From: DAOTVD01 sp034437075
GTDB lineage: Bacteria; Chloroflexota; Anaerolineae; Aggregatilineales; J027
Length of the DNA stretch: 64,000 nt
Assembly: GCA_034437075.1 (NCBI GenBank)
Contig: DAOTVD010000266.1
Location: forward strand, 12,242-76,241
Direction: 5' to 3'
Within the stretch, counting starts at the first letter, position 1; every line of letters starts with the position of its first letter. Below the pieces are notes generated by a model that saw only the letters and a program-made list of their open reading frames with translations, had not been told where the DNA came from and searched no databases. The position numbers were made by a program, and so were the translations under genes. Positions 52,883 through 61,525 of this stretch are shown in pieces.

Positions 52883-54838
52883 CTAGGGCAACCAGGCGGC
52901 CTGGGCACCCGGCACGAGTTCTAGCGGAGACGTACCTGCACGGCGCCAGATGTATAACACGGGCCGTTCTTCGAACAGGCTACTGTATAAAATCTGTTCG
53001 CCTGACGCATCATAGAAAGCCCCATTAGCACTGGCGGGTACAGTCGCGATTTGGCGGGCGGTGCCACCATCTAGGCCCATTTCATAGATAGCGGTTGCCT
53101 CGGCATCCGCGCGCATAAAGAGAATCCGGTCGGCACCTGGCACCCAACTCGGCGCCCAGTCCGCTTGGTCATTGTTCGTTAAGCGCGCGATTGTATCGGT
53201 GGCCAAATCCAGCAGATACAAATCCCAGCTAGCGCGGTCATCGGGCTGGCCCGCGCCAAAGACTACCCGCCGCCCATCCGGGCCGACTTGGGGCCCAAAC
53301 AAGCGCTGACCAGGCACCGTATGCACGATCTGCGGCTCGCCATCGGGCACGGTTTGCACCACCAGGCGATAGCCCAGGATGCCGCTCATCTCCTGCGGAT
53401 AGATGATGCGTTGCGCGTCGGGGAACCAGGCCGGCGCGCCTTCTTCCAATAGATTGCTGGTTAGCTGGCGCGGATTCTCACCGGTTAGACCTTGCACGTA
53501 TAGCTCAAGTTGGCTGTTATCATCATCCTCGGCAATTTCACCATCTGGGTCATAGGCATAGACTAGGCGCGCGCCATCGGGCGCCGCCGCCAGATAGCCC
53601 TCCGCGCCTGCGGTGGTCGTTAGGCGGGTGATATGCCGGGTGGGAATATTGAGCCGGTAGAGTTCACTCGCGCTATTGTCATCCGGCGCGGCAATGAAAA
53701 CGATTTGCCCGGCCCCGCTCTCGACGTTTGGTGTCGTTTCAGCCGTCGCGGTCAGGCGCGCTACGCCTGTCGCCGCAAAATCGGGCGGGGCGGCGGCATT
53801 ATCATCTTGCGAAAGCGCGACATACCCCCCCAAGAGGGCCGCCCCCAGCACAAACGCCAGCAGAAAAGCGCCGCTCAAAAATAATACCGGATGCGGGCCA
53901 CGTTGCGCGGCCACGGACGACACCGAAACGGGGGTTTGCGGTTGTTGTGGGGTCGGCATCTGATGGGGGGGCATGGGCGGTGGGGTATGTTGGATCGTCT
54001 GAGCGGCGATGAATAAATCCGCGTCATCAAGCGCCCCCGCTAAGATCACCGCGCTTTCAAAGCGTTCAGCCGGGTTTTTGGCCAATGCCCGTAGAACCAC
54101 CGCTTCGACGCCTACCGGCAGGGCCGGGTTATAGTCGCGCGGCGAGGGCGGCGGCTTGGTGACTTGCAGCACAGCCGTCCCGTAGGGCGTATCCGCTTCG
54201 AAAGGACGCCGCCCAGTGAGCATCTCGAATAACGAAATGCCTAGCGCGTAGATGTCGCTGCGCTGGTCGAGCATATGGCCTTGCGCTTGCTCGGGCGACA
54301 TATACGCAGGGGTGCCGACGACGCCCGTGGCCGTCAGTTTTTCATCGTAGGTCAGCAAGCGCGCGATGCCAAAATCTGTTAAATACGCATCGCCCGCGCC
54401 ATCGAGCATGATATTGCTGGGCTTTAGATCGCGATGCAAGACCCCTTGTTGATGGGCGTAATCCAACCCGGCGGCCACCTGCCGGACAATAGCCTGCACA
54501 CGCGGCAACGGCACAGGCCCTCGGCGCAGCATATCATCCACCGAGCCGCCTTCCATCAGGCGCATGACAATATAGGGCAACCCGTTCCATTCCCCAAAAT
54601 CGTACACTGGCACGATGGCGCGGTGTTCAAGCTGAGAGGAAATCTGGGCTTCTTGTTTGAAGCGCTGGTGCGAGGTTTCGTCATCCAGAAATTCGCGCGG
54701 TAAAACCTTCACCGCGACATCGCGCTGGGTGGAGAGTTGGCGCGCGCGGTAGACCGTCGCCATGCCGCCCCGCGCCAAAACAGCCTTCAGTTCGTAGGCC
54801 CCGTTGATGATGACACCGAGTAAGCTATCTTGAATCAT
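52883..54838 (-). CDS. Transmembrane Ser/Thr protein kinase with beta-propeller (TolB-like) ectodomain
   Basis: 651 residues. The kinase domain spans 1-275: glycine-rich LARGGMATVYRA, Lys44 in VAVKVLP, catalytic HRDLKPSN (Asp137), DFG (155-157) and the TPAYMSPEQ activation end. A Pro/Gln-rich linker follows, then one membrane helix (about 322-345). The extracytoplasmic part has repeats such as ARQLTSNLLEEGAPAWFPDAQRIIY, DTIARLTNNDQADWAPSWVPGADRILF and GTARQIATVPASANGAFYDASGEQILY, which are TolB/PD40-type propeller blades. It lacks PASTA domains. It probably signals an external stimulus to cytoplasmic substrates, which are unknown. Confidence 0.92.
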   Translation of the reverse strand: MIQDSLLGVIINGAYELKAVLARGGMATVYRARQLSTQRDVAVKVLPREFLDDETSHQRFKQEAQISSQLEHRAIVPVYDFGEWNGLPYIVMRLMEGGSVDDMLRRGPVPLPRVQAIVRQVAAGLDYAHQQGVLHRDLKPSNIMLDGAGDAYLTDFGIARLLTYDEKLTATGVVGTPAYMSPEQAQGHMLDQRSDIYALGISLFEMLTGRRPFEADTPYGTAVLQVTKPPPSPRDYNPALPVGVEAVVLRALAKNPAERFESAVILAGALDDADLFIAAQTIQHTPPPMPPHQMPTPQQPQTPVSVSSVAAQRGPHPVLFLSGAFLLAFVLGAALLGGYVALSQDDNAAAPPDFAATGVARLTATAETTPNVESGAGQIVFIAAPDDNSASELYRLNIPTRHITRLTTTAGAEGYLAAAPDGARLVYAYDPDGEIAEDDDNSQLELYVQGLTGENPRQLTSNLLEEGAPAWFPDAQRIIYPQEMSGILGYRLVVQTVPDGEPQIVHTVPGQRLFGPQVGPDGRRVVFGAGQPDDRASWDLYLLDLATDTIARLTNNDQADWAPSWVPGADRILFMRADAEATAIYEMGLDGGTARQIATVPASANGAFYDASGEQILYSSLFEERPVLYIWRRAGTSPLELVPGAQAAWLP

Positions 54839-54884
54839 ACTGCTATTCTATCCCAAACCTGGCCGACTGCATCCGGTCAGCCTC

Positions 54885-54914
54885 TTGACACATAACCAAC
54901 GCTAGGGCTATGAT
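54885..54914 (+). promoter_or_regulatory. Promoter of the UDP-glucose dehydrogenase gene
   Basis: TTGACA (54885-54890) and TATGAT (54909-54914) are spaced 18 bp, with a start near 54921 and the ATG at 54948. Confidence 0.82.
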
Positions 54915-54947
54915 TTTGGCCTATATTCAGGCAAAGTGAGCATAAAC

Positions 54948-56336
54948 ATGAAACTTATCATCGTCGGAACGGGTTTCGTCGGGTTGCCACACGCGGCAGT
55001 CTGTTCGGAATATGGGCATGAGGTCTATGCCTACGATATTGACGAAGCGCGTATCGCAGCTTTCAACAGCGGCCAACAAGCCGAAATCGAGCGTTATATC
55101 AACGAACCTGGTCTTGTGCCGATTATCCAAGAACATTTGGGAACCTCCCTGTTCTTTACCTCAGACGTCACAGATATTATTGAGGGTGTCGAAGCGATCT
55201 TCTTGTGCTTGCCCACCCCACCCCGCCATGATGGGTCCACGAACTTGGATTACTACATGAGCGCCCTCGAAACGCTGGCCCCGTTGCTGGCCCAACGCCA
55301 AGATCAGCGCCGCGTGGTGGTCATTAATAAAAGCACCGTGCCGATTGGCACCTTACGCCAATTGCAGGGCGTTTTGGCCTCGCACAATGTCCCGAATGTG
55401 GGCATGGCCTCAAATCCGGAATTTCTGCCCGAAGGCAAAGCCGTGGAACTCTCGCGCCGGCCCGACCGTATCGTCGTGGGGGCGGATTCCGAGGAGGATT
55501 TCAAAATCTTGCGGCGCGTGTATTCCCAATTCGTGAACCATGTGCGCATCAAGTATATTGAAACCACGCCCGAAACCGCCGAATCGATCAAATATGTGGC
55601 GAATACCCTTTTGCTCTCCTACATTTCTTTCTGGAATGGGGTCGGCGCCCGCTTGGCCGAAAACGTGCCCAACATCCGCATGGAAGATTTGAAGCTGGGT
55701 GTCACGGCGGATACGCGCATCAGCACCTGGGGCTCGTATGTCTCTAATGGGGCGGGCGGATCGTGTTTTGGCAAAGACATCCAGTCGCTGATTCATCAAT
55801 TGAAGGGCATGGGGCAATCCGCCGCGTTGCTCGAATCGGTATACGAGATCAACGAATTTCAAAAAACATACTTGATCGACCGCGCCATCCTAGAAGCTGA
55901 AGCCAATTTCAATAATAAAGTGGTGGCCTTGCTGGGCCTGGCTTTCAAGAAGCAAACCAACGACATGCGTGATTCCTCCTCGCTAAAAGTGGTAGACGCG
56001 CTGCTGGCGCGTGGTGTGAAGCAAATCCGCGCTTATGATCCATTGGCCAACGAAGAAGCCAGCAAAGTGTTTGACCCTACGACCAACCATCTTTTCGAGA
56101 AAATCTCGTATCATGATTCCGCCGCCGACGCCTTAACCGGCAGCGATATGATGATCATCTCGACGGACTGGGAAGAATTTCGGGGCCTGTCTAGCGTCAT
56201 CCAAAAGACGGTGAAGCCGCCCTATCTTATCATCGACGGGCGCCGCATGATCCCGGATTACGATATGTTGACCCAAGCCGGTTATGCCTATCTGGCCGTG
56301 GGGTCGTGCTATCAATCACCTGTAGAACCCTCCTAA
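54948..56336 (+). CDS. ugd: UDP-glucose 6-dehydrogenase family protein
   Basis: 462 residues of the UDP-glucose/GDP-mannose dehydrogenase family, which oxidises a nucleotide sugar twice to the uronate with two NAD+. NAD-binding GTGFVGLPHA is at the N-terminus (near 8). The catalytic Cys273 lies in GAGGSCFGKD, where the usual FPKD reads FGKD. Lys near 220 in ESIKYVANTLL is also expected. The C-terminal UDP-binding domain contains RDSSSLKVVDALLARG. The exact nucleotide sugar is not certain. ATG 54948 has a near-consensus promoter just upstream. It likely supplies precursors for surface polysaccharides. Confidence 0.93.
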   Translation: MKLIIVGTGFVGLPHAAVCSEYGHEVYAYDIDEARIAAFNSGQQAEIERYINEPGLVPIIQEHLGTSLFFTSDVTDIIEGVEAIFLCLPTPPRHDGSTNLDYYMSALETLAPLLAQRQDQRRVVVINKSTVPIGTLRQLQGVLASHNVPNVGMASNPEFLPEGKAVELSRRPDRIVVGADSEEDFKILRRVYSQFVNHVRIKYIETTPETAESIKYVANTLLLSYISFWNGVGARLAENVPNIRMEDLKLGVTADTRISTWGSYVSNGAGGSCFGKDIQSLIHQLKGMGQSAALLESVYEINEFQKTYLIDRAILEAEANFNNKVVALLGLAFKKQTNDMRDSSSLKVVDALLARGVKQIRAYDPLANEEASKVFDPTTNHLFEKISYHDSAADALTGSDMMIISTDWEEFRGLSSVIQKTVKPPYLIIDGRRMIPDYDMLTQAGYAYLAVGSCYQSPVEPS

Positions 56337-56448
56337 GGGCATATCCTACCCCCCGGTGGATACCTCAATCCGCTGGGGGTGGTTGCTCGCGCCTCAAAAG
56401 CCCGCTATTATCGACGCTATGCCGCCCCATAAGAGGAATGCATGCGCC

Positions 56449-57621
56449 ATGCCCGATAATCGCATCAATAGTTTTGTTGCCACGCTGGATGAACTCCTGC
56501 GTTTTCTGAAAGCCTACGAAGACGATCTATTCTATTTTGACATCAACGCCGAACAACCCCCGCCGGGCGCGCGGGTTTTTGACATCACGACCTTTTCGCC
56601 AGAGGATGCCCGGCGCGTTTTAGCCAACATCCATCCTGGGGATGACCTGCCGCGCCTGACACCCGCCGCCCAGGCTCTGATCGGCGCGCAACCGAAAGGC
56701 CAAGTCGCCTGCGGGTTAAACATCCAACCGCGCGATAACCAGGGCTGGCCGAGCATTCCGGCAGATTTTCGCCAAGTGGGCTGGGTGCGCTTCCCGTTCA
56801 TGAGTTCTATCGCGCGCTTTCCCTCTCTGCAAGATGCCTTCGCGTTTTACGACCCCGTCATCGAAGCCTACAGCCAACTGGGCTCAAAGATTTTGTTGGT
56901 GCTAACCCACGAAGCCTATGGCGAGGGCGTGTTCAACTGGGGCGAGATGAATAGCCAGCGCTGGCGTGAATACACCGCCGCGTATGCCGATGTCGCGACG
57001 CAGATTTTCAAACGCTACGCGGGCAAAATCGCGGCCTATGAAATCTGGAATGAAGGCGATGTTGACCCAGGCAACCCGGCAGCCGTGGCCTTTCCGCCCG
57101 CCGATTATGCCAATTTTCTGGCGACACACGCGCGGCTCGTGCGCACCCACGCCCCCGGCGCCCAAGTCGTGATGCAAGGGCTTGTCCACAGCACATCCCG
57201 CAGCCTGGATTACATGCGCCAGACACTGGCCGCGCTGGATGGGCGCTTGCCCGTAGATGCCATCGCGCTGCATCCGTATGGCAAAGGCGCGCCGGATGAT
57301 AACACGCCGTTTTCACGCTTTGGCGACATCGGCGCCGACCTGGACGCCTTTCGGCGTTTAGTGCCGGGTCAACCTATCTGGCTGACGGAAGTGGGCGCGA
57401 CAGGCGCGAGTGCACCCCAGCATAAACCCCTGGCCGCGCGCTATCTGAGCAACTTATACACCTACCTGGCCCGCGCGTATGCCGACATCGCGCCCGTGGT
57501 GATCTGGTATGCGTGGTCGGATGCCATGCATGTAGAGGCCCAAACCAATGGCTTAGTCGGCTTGGATGGCCAACCCAACCCGGCGATTTACGAGGCCTTC
57601 TTTGAGGTCGCTTGCAGTTGA
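56449..57621 (+). CDS. Clan GH-A-like glycoside hydrolase (cytoplasmic)
   Basis: About 390 residues with a (beta/alpha)8 glycosidase look. The acid/base-type Asn-Glu is in AAYEIWNEGDVDPGN and a second acidic nucleophile-type Glu is in PIWLTEVGATG; IALHPYGKG and VVIWYAWSDAM are other strands near the active site. The family number is uncertain (GH39/GH5-like). No signal peptide is visible. ATG 56449 is chosen, with AAGAGGA about 11 bp upstream; the frame also opens at 56356 and 56419. It follows ugd by about 110 bp and may act on an intracellular or storage glycan. Confidence 0.75.
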   Translation: MPDNRINSFVATLDELLRFLKAYEDDLFYFDINAEQPPPGARVFDITTFSPEDARRVLANIHPGDDLPRLTPAAQALIGAQPKGQVACGLNIQPRDNQGWPSIPADFRQVGWVRFPFMSSIARFPSLQDAFAFYDPVIEAYSQLGSKILLVLTHEAYGEGVFNWGEMNSQRWREYTAAYADVATQIFKRYAGKIAAYEIWNEGDVDPGNPAAVAFPPADYANFLATHARLVRTHAPGAQVVMQGLVHSTSRSLDYMRQTLAALDGRLPVDAIALHPYGKGAPDDNTPFSRFGDIGADLDAFRRLVPGQPIWLTEVGATGASAPQHKPLAARYLSNLYTYLARAYADIAPVVIWYAWSDAMHVEAQTNGLVGLDGQPNPAIYEAFFEVACS

Positions 57622-57622
57622 G

Positions 57623-57651
57623 TTGACTTGGCTATGCGGCAGGGGTATAAT
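57623..57651 (+). promoter_or_regulatory. Promoter of the PATAN-GTPase unit
   Basis: TTGACT (57623-57628) and TATAAT (57646-57651) are separated by 17 bp; the predicted start is near 57658, 37 bp before the first ATG. This is one of the best promoter matches in the window. Confidence 0.87.
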
Positions 57652-57694
57652 GCGTTCACACTGTTTCAACGCCTTGAGAAGGACTTGATCGGGA

Positions 57695-58588
57695 ATGCCA
57701 CTCAAAGGGAACCTCAGCGTTTTCAGCACAACACAGCTCTTAAACTTGATCAACCTAGCAAAAAAAAGCGGCACGTTACGCATTTATGAAGGTGTCGAGA
57801 CCGGGAAGCAACTTACTCTGGGCGATGGTGAAACAACAATCCCAGAGATGGAACCCGGCGAACAACGCGCTGAGGTGGTCTTCAAAGAGGGTAAGTTGCT
57901 GTATGCCACGATGCAAAACAAAAACAGCGACCTCACCAGTATTTTGCATAAAGCCGGGCGCTTGAACGATGAACAAGCGCGCATCATCCGCGAGCGCGGC
58001 AAAAATCATAGCGACAAAGCCCTGGCCCTGATGCTCATTAATGCCAATTATGTCTCCAAACAGCATATTATCCAGAGCATCAAAGCCCATACCGTGGATA
58101 TTGTCTTCGATCTGATCAGTTGGAACCAGGAGCCTTTCATCTTTGATGAACAAGCACCCGTCCCCAAAGATCGGATTATCGTTCCCATCAATCTGGAAAA
58201 CGTGATTATCGAAGGCTCGCGCCGCATCCACGACCAAAAACGCTTAGAAGAAGAACTCCCGAATCTGGATTTTGCCCTGAAATTCCGCGAAGGGGGCGAT
58301 GTCTTCAAAGAAATTCAACTCTCGACGGCGGAATGGCGCGTGGTTGGCTTTGTGAACCCGAAAAACTCGATCCGGCAGATTGCCAAAGCATGCAACATGA
58401 CGGATACGGAAATCCGGCGGGTAGTGCACGCCTTGCGCGAAGCGGGCTTGGTGGATTTGGTGAAACCGCCGAACACAGCCGTCGCGAGCCGGCAAACCGC
58501 CGGGATTGCCGCGCGGCGCAAAGAAGTATCTGGCGCCCCCAGCAAGGCTGTGGTTAACAAGCTCATTGATCGTATCAAACAAATTTAA
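57695..58588 (+). CDS. PATAN-domain (DUF4388) protein
   Basis: 297 residues. The N-terminal ~170 residues contain PATAN-type features: LKGNLSVFSTTQLLNLINLAKKSGTLRIYEG, then the AEVVFKEGKLLYATMQNK strand and an alpha-helical LTSILHKAGRLNDEQARII segment. A basic C-terminal part (about 225-297) includes a winged-helix-like stretch (NSIRQIAKACNMTDTEIRRVVHALREAGLVDLV). PATAN domains are known scaffold/adaptor modules in response-regulator and GTPase signalling. The gene begins an operon with an MglA-like GTPase 43 bp later, so it probably regulates or anchors that GTPase. Confidence 0.82.
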   Translation: MPLKGNLSVFSTTQLLNLINLAKKSGTLRIYEGVETGKQLTLGDGETTIPEMEPGEQRAEVVFKEGKLLYATMQNKNSDLTSILHKAGRLNDEQARIIRERGKNHSDKALALMLINANYVSKQHIIQSIKAHTVDIVFDLISWNQEPFIFDEQAPVPKDRIIVPINLENVIIEGSRRIHDQKRLEEELPNLDFALKFREGGDVFKEIQLSTAEWRVVGFVNPKNSIRQIAKACNMTDTEIRRVVHALREAGLVDLVKPPNTAVASRQTAGIAARRKEVSGAPSKAVVNKLIDRIKQI

Positions 58589-58637
58589 GCAGTTATCTTA
58601 GCCATTATCTCAGATATAGTAGCGAGGCAGCGTGCCC

Positions 58638-59180
58638 ATGCAGACTCAGACTGTAAAGATGGTCATAACCGGCCCGTTCAGTGCAGGCAAGACCCAATTC
58701 ATTCAATCCGTCAGCGAGATCGATGTCGTGACGACAGACCGCAAAGTGTCTGAAGAATCGCCCGAATCGCAAGAAAAGCCCGAAACCACCGTCGCGATGG
58801 ACTTTGGGCGTATTACAGTGGATGATGACTTGGTGCTCTACCTGTTCGGGACGCCCGGCCAGCGCCGGTTCGATTTCATGTGGGAAATCTTGGCCGAAGG
58901 GATGCTCGGGTTTGTGGTGATGGTGGACAGTGCCAAGCCCGAAACCTTCCGCGAGGCCAAAAGTATTCTGGAAACCTTCCGCGCGTATGCCCCCACGCCC
59001 TATGTGGTGGCCGCGAACAAACAAGACCACCCGGATGCCTGGGCCCCTGACGACTTGCGCATCGCGCTACGCATTGAAGAGCACGTCAAGCTACTGCCGT
59101 GCGTGGCCAAAGACAAAGAAAGCGTGAAGCAAGTCTTGCTCGAACTGCTGTACTCCATCCTGGAAGAGATGGAAACCTAA
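58638..59180 (+). CDS. MglA/Ras-like small GTPase
   Basis: About 180 residues. G1 (P-loop) GPFSAGKTQ near residue 12, a switch region with TTVAMDFGRI, a G3-like FGTPGQRRFDFMW (TPGQ in place of DxxG), and G4 NKQD. Such prokaryotic GTPases control polarity or motility (MglA) or other two-component-linked processes. GTG 58632 is an alternative start. The PATAN gene is just upstream; a terminator follows the stop by 43 bp. No longin/roadblock-type GAP (MglB) is found nearby; the PATAN protein may take that position (inference). Confidence 0.87.
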   Translation: MQTQTVKMVITGPFSAGKTQFIQSVSEIDVVTTDRKVSEESPESQEKPETTVAMDFGRITVDDDLVLYLFGTPGQRRFDFMWEILAEGMLGFVVMVDSAKPETFREAKSILETFRAYAPTPYVVAANKQDHPDAWAPDDLRIALRIEEHVKLLPCVAKDKESVKQVLLELLYSILEEMET

Positions 59181-59222
59181 GCAGACCAGTATGGGCCTGC
59201 GCATGGTATATATCACACGGTG

Positions 59223-59249
59223 GTTGCAAGTGAGCGCTTGCAACTTTTT
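59223..59249 (+). terminator. Intrinsic terminator after the GTPase gene
   Basis: GTTGCAAG (59223-59230), loop TGAGCG, CTTGCAAC (59237-59244), then five T (59245-59249): a perfect 8 bp stem with a short T-run. Confidence 0.82.
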
Positions 59250-59262
59250 GGGTGCCTAAAGC

Positions 59263-60081
59263 ATGCCACTTCTAACCACTGACCCGCCTAGCCGGGGGAT
59301 TATTCATTATGAAGTGTACGGCAAAGGCCGCCCTGTGCTTTTTCTGCATGGCTGGCTTGGCTCGTGGCAACTCTGGCGCGAGACCATCGCGCGCGTAGGC
59401 GAGCGCTACCGCACCTATTCGCTCGATTTCTGGGGCTTTGGCGAAAGCAAAGGCTTTGGCCCGCAGAATGAAGCCGTGCAAGAATTCACCGTCAGCGCCT
59501 TTGTGGATATGGTCGGGCAATTTATGAATAAGCTCGGCATCCCCAAAGCCGCCGTCATCGGTCACAGCATGGGCGGCACTGTCGCGATGAGTTCGGCCAT
59601 TCGCTACCCCGAACGGGTTGTAAAAACCTGCGCCATCGGCTCGCCGATCAACGGCGAGACGCTCTATTGGGCGCTCAAAATCGGCGGTAATCCCTTTATG
59701 GCCTCCCTCGGTTTTCTCGTGCCGCCTGCCTTGCGCTTCATCATTGGCTCGTATGTGTATATGGCGGCCAATGATGGGCAGGTCGTGCGCACCATGGTTT
59801 TGGATGATCTCTCACGAACGACCATGCAATCCTTTTTTGAGAGCATCAACACGTTGCGCCGTACCGATCTGACAAGCGAACTCGCCCAAGTCCAACAACC
59901 ATTGCTAGGCATTTACGGCAAAAAAGACATCATTGTGAGCCCTAAAAATCATAAAATAATGCAAAACCTGGTGCCCCATGCCGAGGTAAAATGGTATCCA
60001 AACTCTGGCCATTTCCCGATGATTGATGACCAGGAAAAGTTTATCGAAGATATTTTGGAATTTTTGGATAGCCGCGCTTGA
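59263..60081 (+). CDS. Alpha/beta hydrolase
   Basis: 272 residues. VLFLHGWLGSWQLWR (oxyanion region), the nucleophile elbow VIGHSMGGTVA with Ser near 105, an acidic residue in IYGKKDIIVSP and the catalytic His in NSGHFPMIDD. The family covers esterases, lipases, thioesterases and peroxidases; the substrate is unknown. It is the first gene after the GTPase terminator and precedes two lipid-like genes, so an acyl substrate is inferred. The next start comes 34 bp after its stop. Confidence 0.88.
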   Translation: MPLLTTDPPSRGIIHYEVYGKGRPVLFLHGWLGSWQLWRETIARVGERYRTYSLDFWGFGESKGFGPQNEAVQEFTVSAFVDMVGQFMNKLGIPKAAVIGHSMGGTVAMSSAIRYPERVVKTCAIGSPINGETLYWALKIGGNPFMASLGFLVPPALRFIIGSYVYMAANDGQVVRTMVLDDLSRTTMQSFFESINTLRRTDLTSELAQVQQPLLGIYGKKDIIVSPKNHKIMQNLVPHAEVKWYPNSGHFPMIDDQEKFIEDILEFLDSRA

Positions 60082-60114
60082 AACACCCCCTAGGCGGCGC
60101 CAGGAGAAACCACC

Positions 60115-61518
60115 ATGCGCAAATTCGTGATTAACGACCGCCTATTGATCCTCCCCTTTAATGAACCGGCCAGTGAACTTACGATCATCCAGAACAGCGA
60201 GCGCCCCGCCCAACTGGGCATCCATTTGGATGAAGTCGTTAATAGTGTGATCGGCCAAACATCGCTTGAAATGCCTCTGTCCAATATCCGCGACCTAGAA
60301 GCCGAGCTAGCCCGCCCGCGCTACGGGTTGGATGCCAATGACGAGATCGTTGTGTATCGCGATAATCTGTATTTTGACCGCGAGTTTTTCGATTATTTCA
60401 TGCAAAAAGCGCGCGGCCTGGGCCAGCCTTGCCAGGCGGTGCTCCCGGCGGAGGATCGGGCCTGGCTGCGCTATAGCATCCCGCTCTCTAGCTTGGTGAA
60501 AGAAAGCGATAATGAGGGCGAATATTACGCCATCGAACTGTACTACTTCCCTAAAGGCTGGGCCGACCCCACGGGTCTGCATCGCGTGCGGGTGCCGTCG
60601 GATGCTGCCGAAGTGGGGTACTATAACGTACCCGACAGCATGACCAATTATAAGCTGGAAGAATACGAAGGCCGCACCGAACTGCGCCGCGAACAAGACC
60701 TAACGCATTACCTGACCCTGCGCACCTGCGTTCCGATTCAAAGCTGGGTGCATATCTACAACGCCAGCATTCCGCTGGGGGTCTTTTCGCGGGGGCATCG
60801 CTTCGAGCAAATGCTGGCCAACCATACCTTGCCGCTGCTGCGGGTGTTGTTCCGCGCGATGTTAGAGCAAGCCCAGATCGTGCAGTGTTCCGAACTGGTG
60901 AAAGTCGGCAGGAACTGCGACATCGACCCGTCAGCGGTCATCCAAGGGCCGACGACCATCGGCGATAATTGCAAAATCGGCGCGGGGGTCGTCATCGACA
61001 ACTGTGTGATTGGCGACAATGTCACGATTGCCAACAACTGTCATCTGATGCTGAGCGTCGTGGGGCATAATTGCTTTTTGCCTTTCCGCGCGGCGCTGTT
61101 CATGACCATCATCATGGAGAATACCATCATTGCGCAGAATACCTGCTTGCAGATGTGTGTGGTAGGGCGCAATAGCTTCTTGGGCGCGGGGACGACCTTC
61201 ACGGACTTTAACCTGTTGCCCGCGCCCTTGAAGGCCATCGACGCTTATGGTGAGCTCTCCGAAGTGGGGCAACCGGTGCTGGGCGGCTGTGTGGGGCATA
61301 ATGTGCGCGTTGGGGCGGGGATGGTGGTGATGCCCGCGCGCATGATCGAATCGGATGTTATCCTGGTGGCCGACCCCGAACGGCGTATCATCGGCAAATC
61401 GGTTTCCTATGAAATGAGCGATCATCTAACATTGCCCGAACGCATCGCCCAACTGCACCGGCGTTTATATCCGCGTCGTGTGACGATGGACGAAGAACAA
61501 GTCCTGGAAGAATGGTAA
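60115..61518 (+). CDS. Left-handed beta-helix (hexapeptide-repeat) acyltransferase-like protein
   Basis: 467 residues. The N-terminal ~260 residues are an alpha/beta domain without recognised motifs (residues typical of nucleotidyltransferases are absent). From about 265 a left-handed beta-helix runs as imperfect hexapeptides, such as VKVGRNCDIDPSAVIQGPTTIGDNCKIG..., then NTIIAQNTCLQMCVVGRNSFLGAGTTF and HNVRVGAGMVVMPARMIE. The repeat is interrupted near 325-345 by a hydrophobic insertion (FLPFRAALFMTIIM) that may contact membranes. The fold is used by acyl- and acetyltransferases. It lies 7 bp before an acyl-ACP-reductase-like gene. AGGAG precedes ATG 60115. Confidence 0.78.
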   Translation: MRKFVINDRLLILPFNEPASELTIIQNSERPAQLGIHLDEVVNSVIGQTSLEMPLSNIRDLEAELARPRYGLDANDEIVVYRDNLYFDREFFDYFMQKARGLGQPCQAVLPAEDRAWLRYSIPLSSLVKESDNEGEYYAIELYYFPKGWADPTGLHRVRVPSDAAEVGYYNVPDSMTNYKLEEYEGRTELRREQDLTHYLTLRTCVPIQSWVHIYNASIPLGVFSRGHRFEQMLANHTLPLLRVLFRAMLEQAQIVQCSELVKVGRNCDIDPSAVIQGPTTIGDNCKIGAGVVIDNCVIGDNVTIANNCHLMLSVVGHNCFLPFRAALFMTIIMENTIIAQNTCLQMCVVGRNSFLGAGTTFTDFNLLPAPLKAIDAYGELSEVGQPVLGGCVGHNVRVGAGMVVMPARMIESDVILVADPERRIIGKSVSYEMSDHLTLPERIAQLHRRLYPRRVTMDEEQVLEEW

Positions 61519-61525
61519 CACACCT

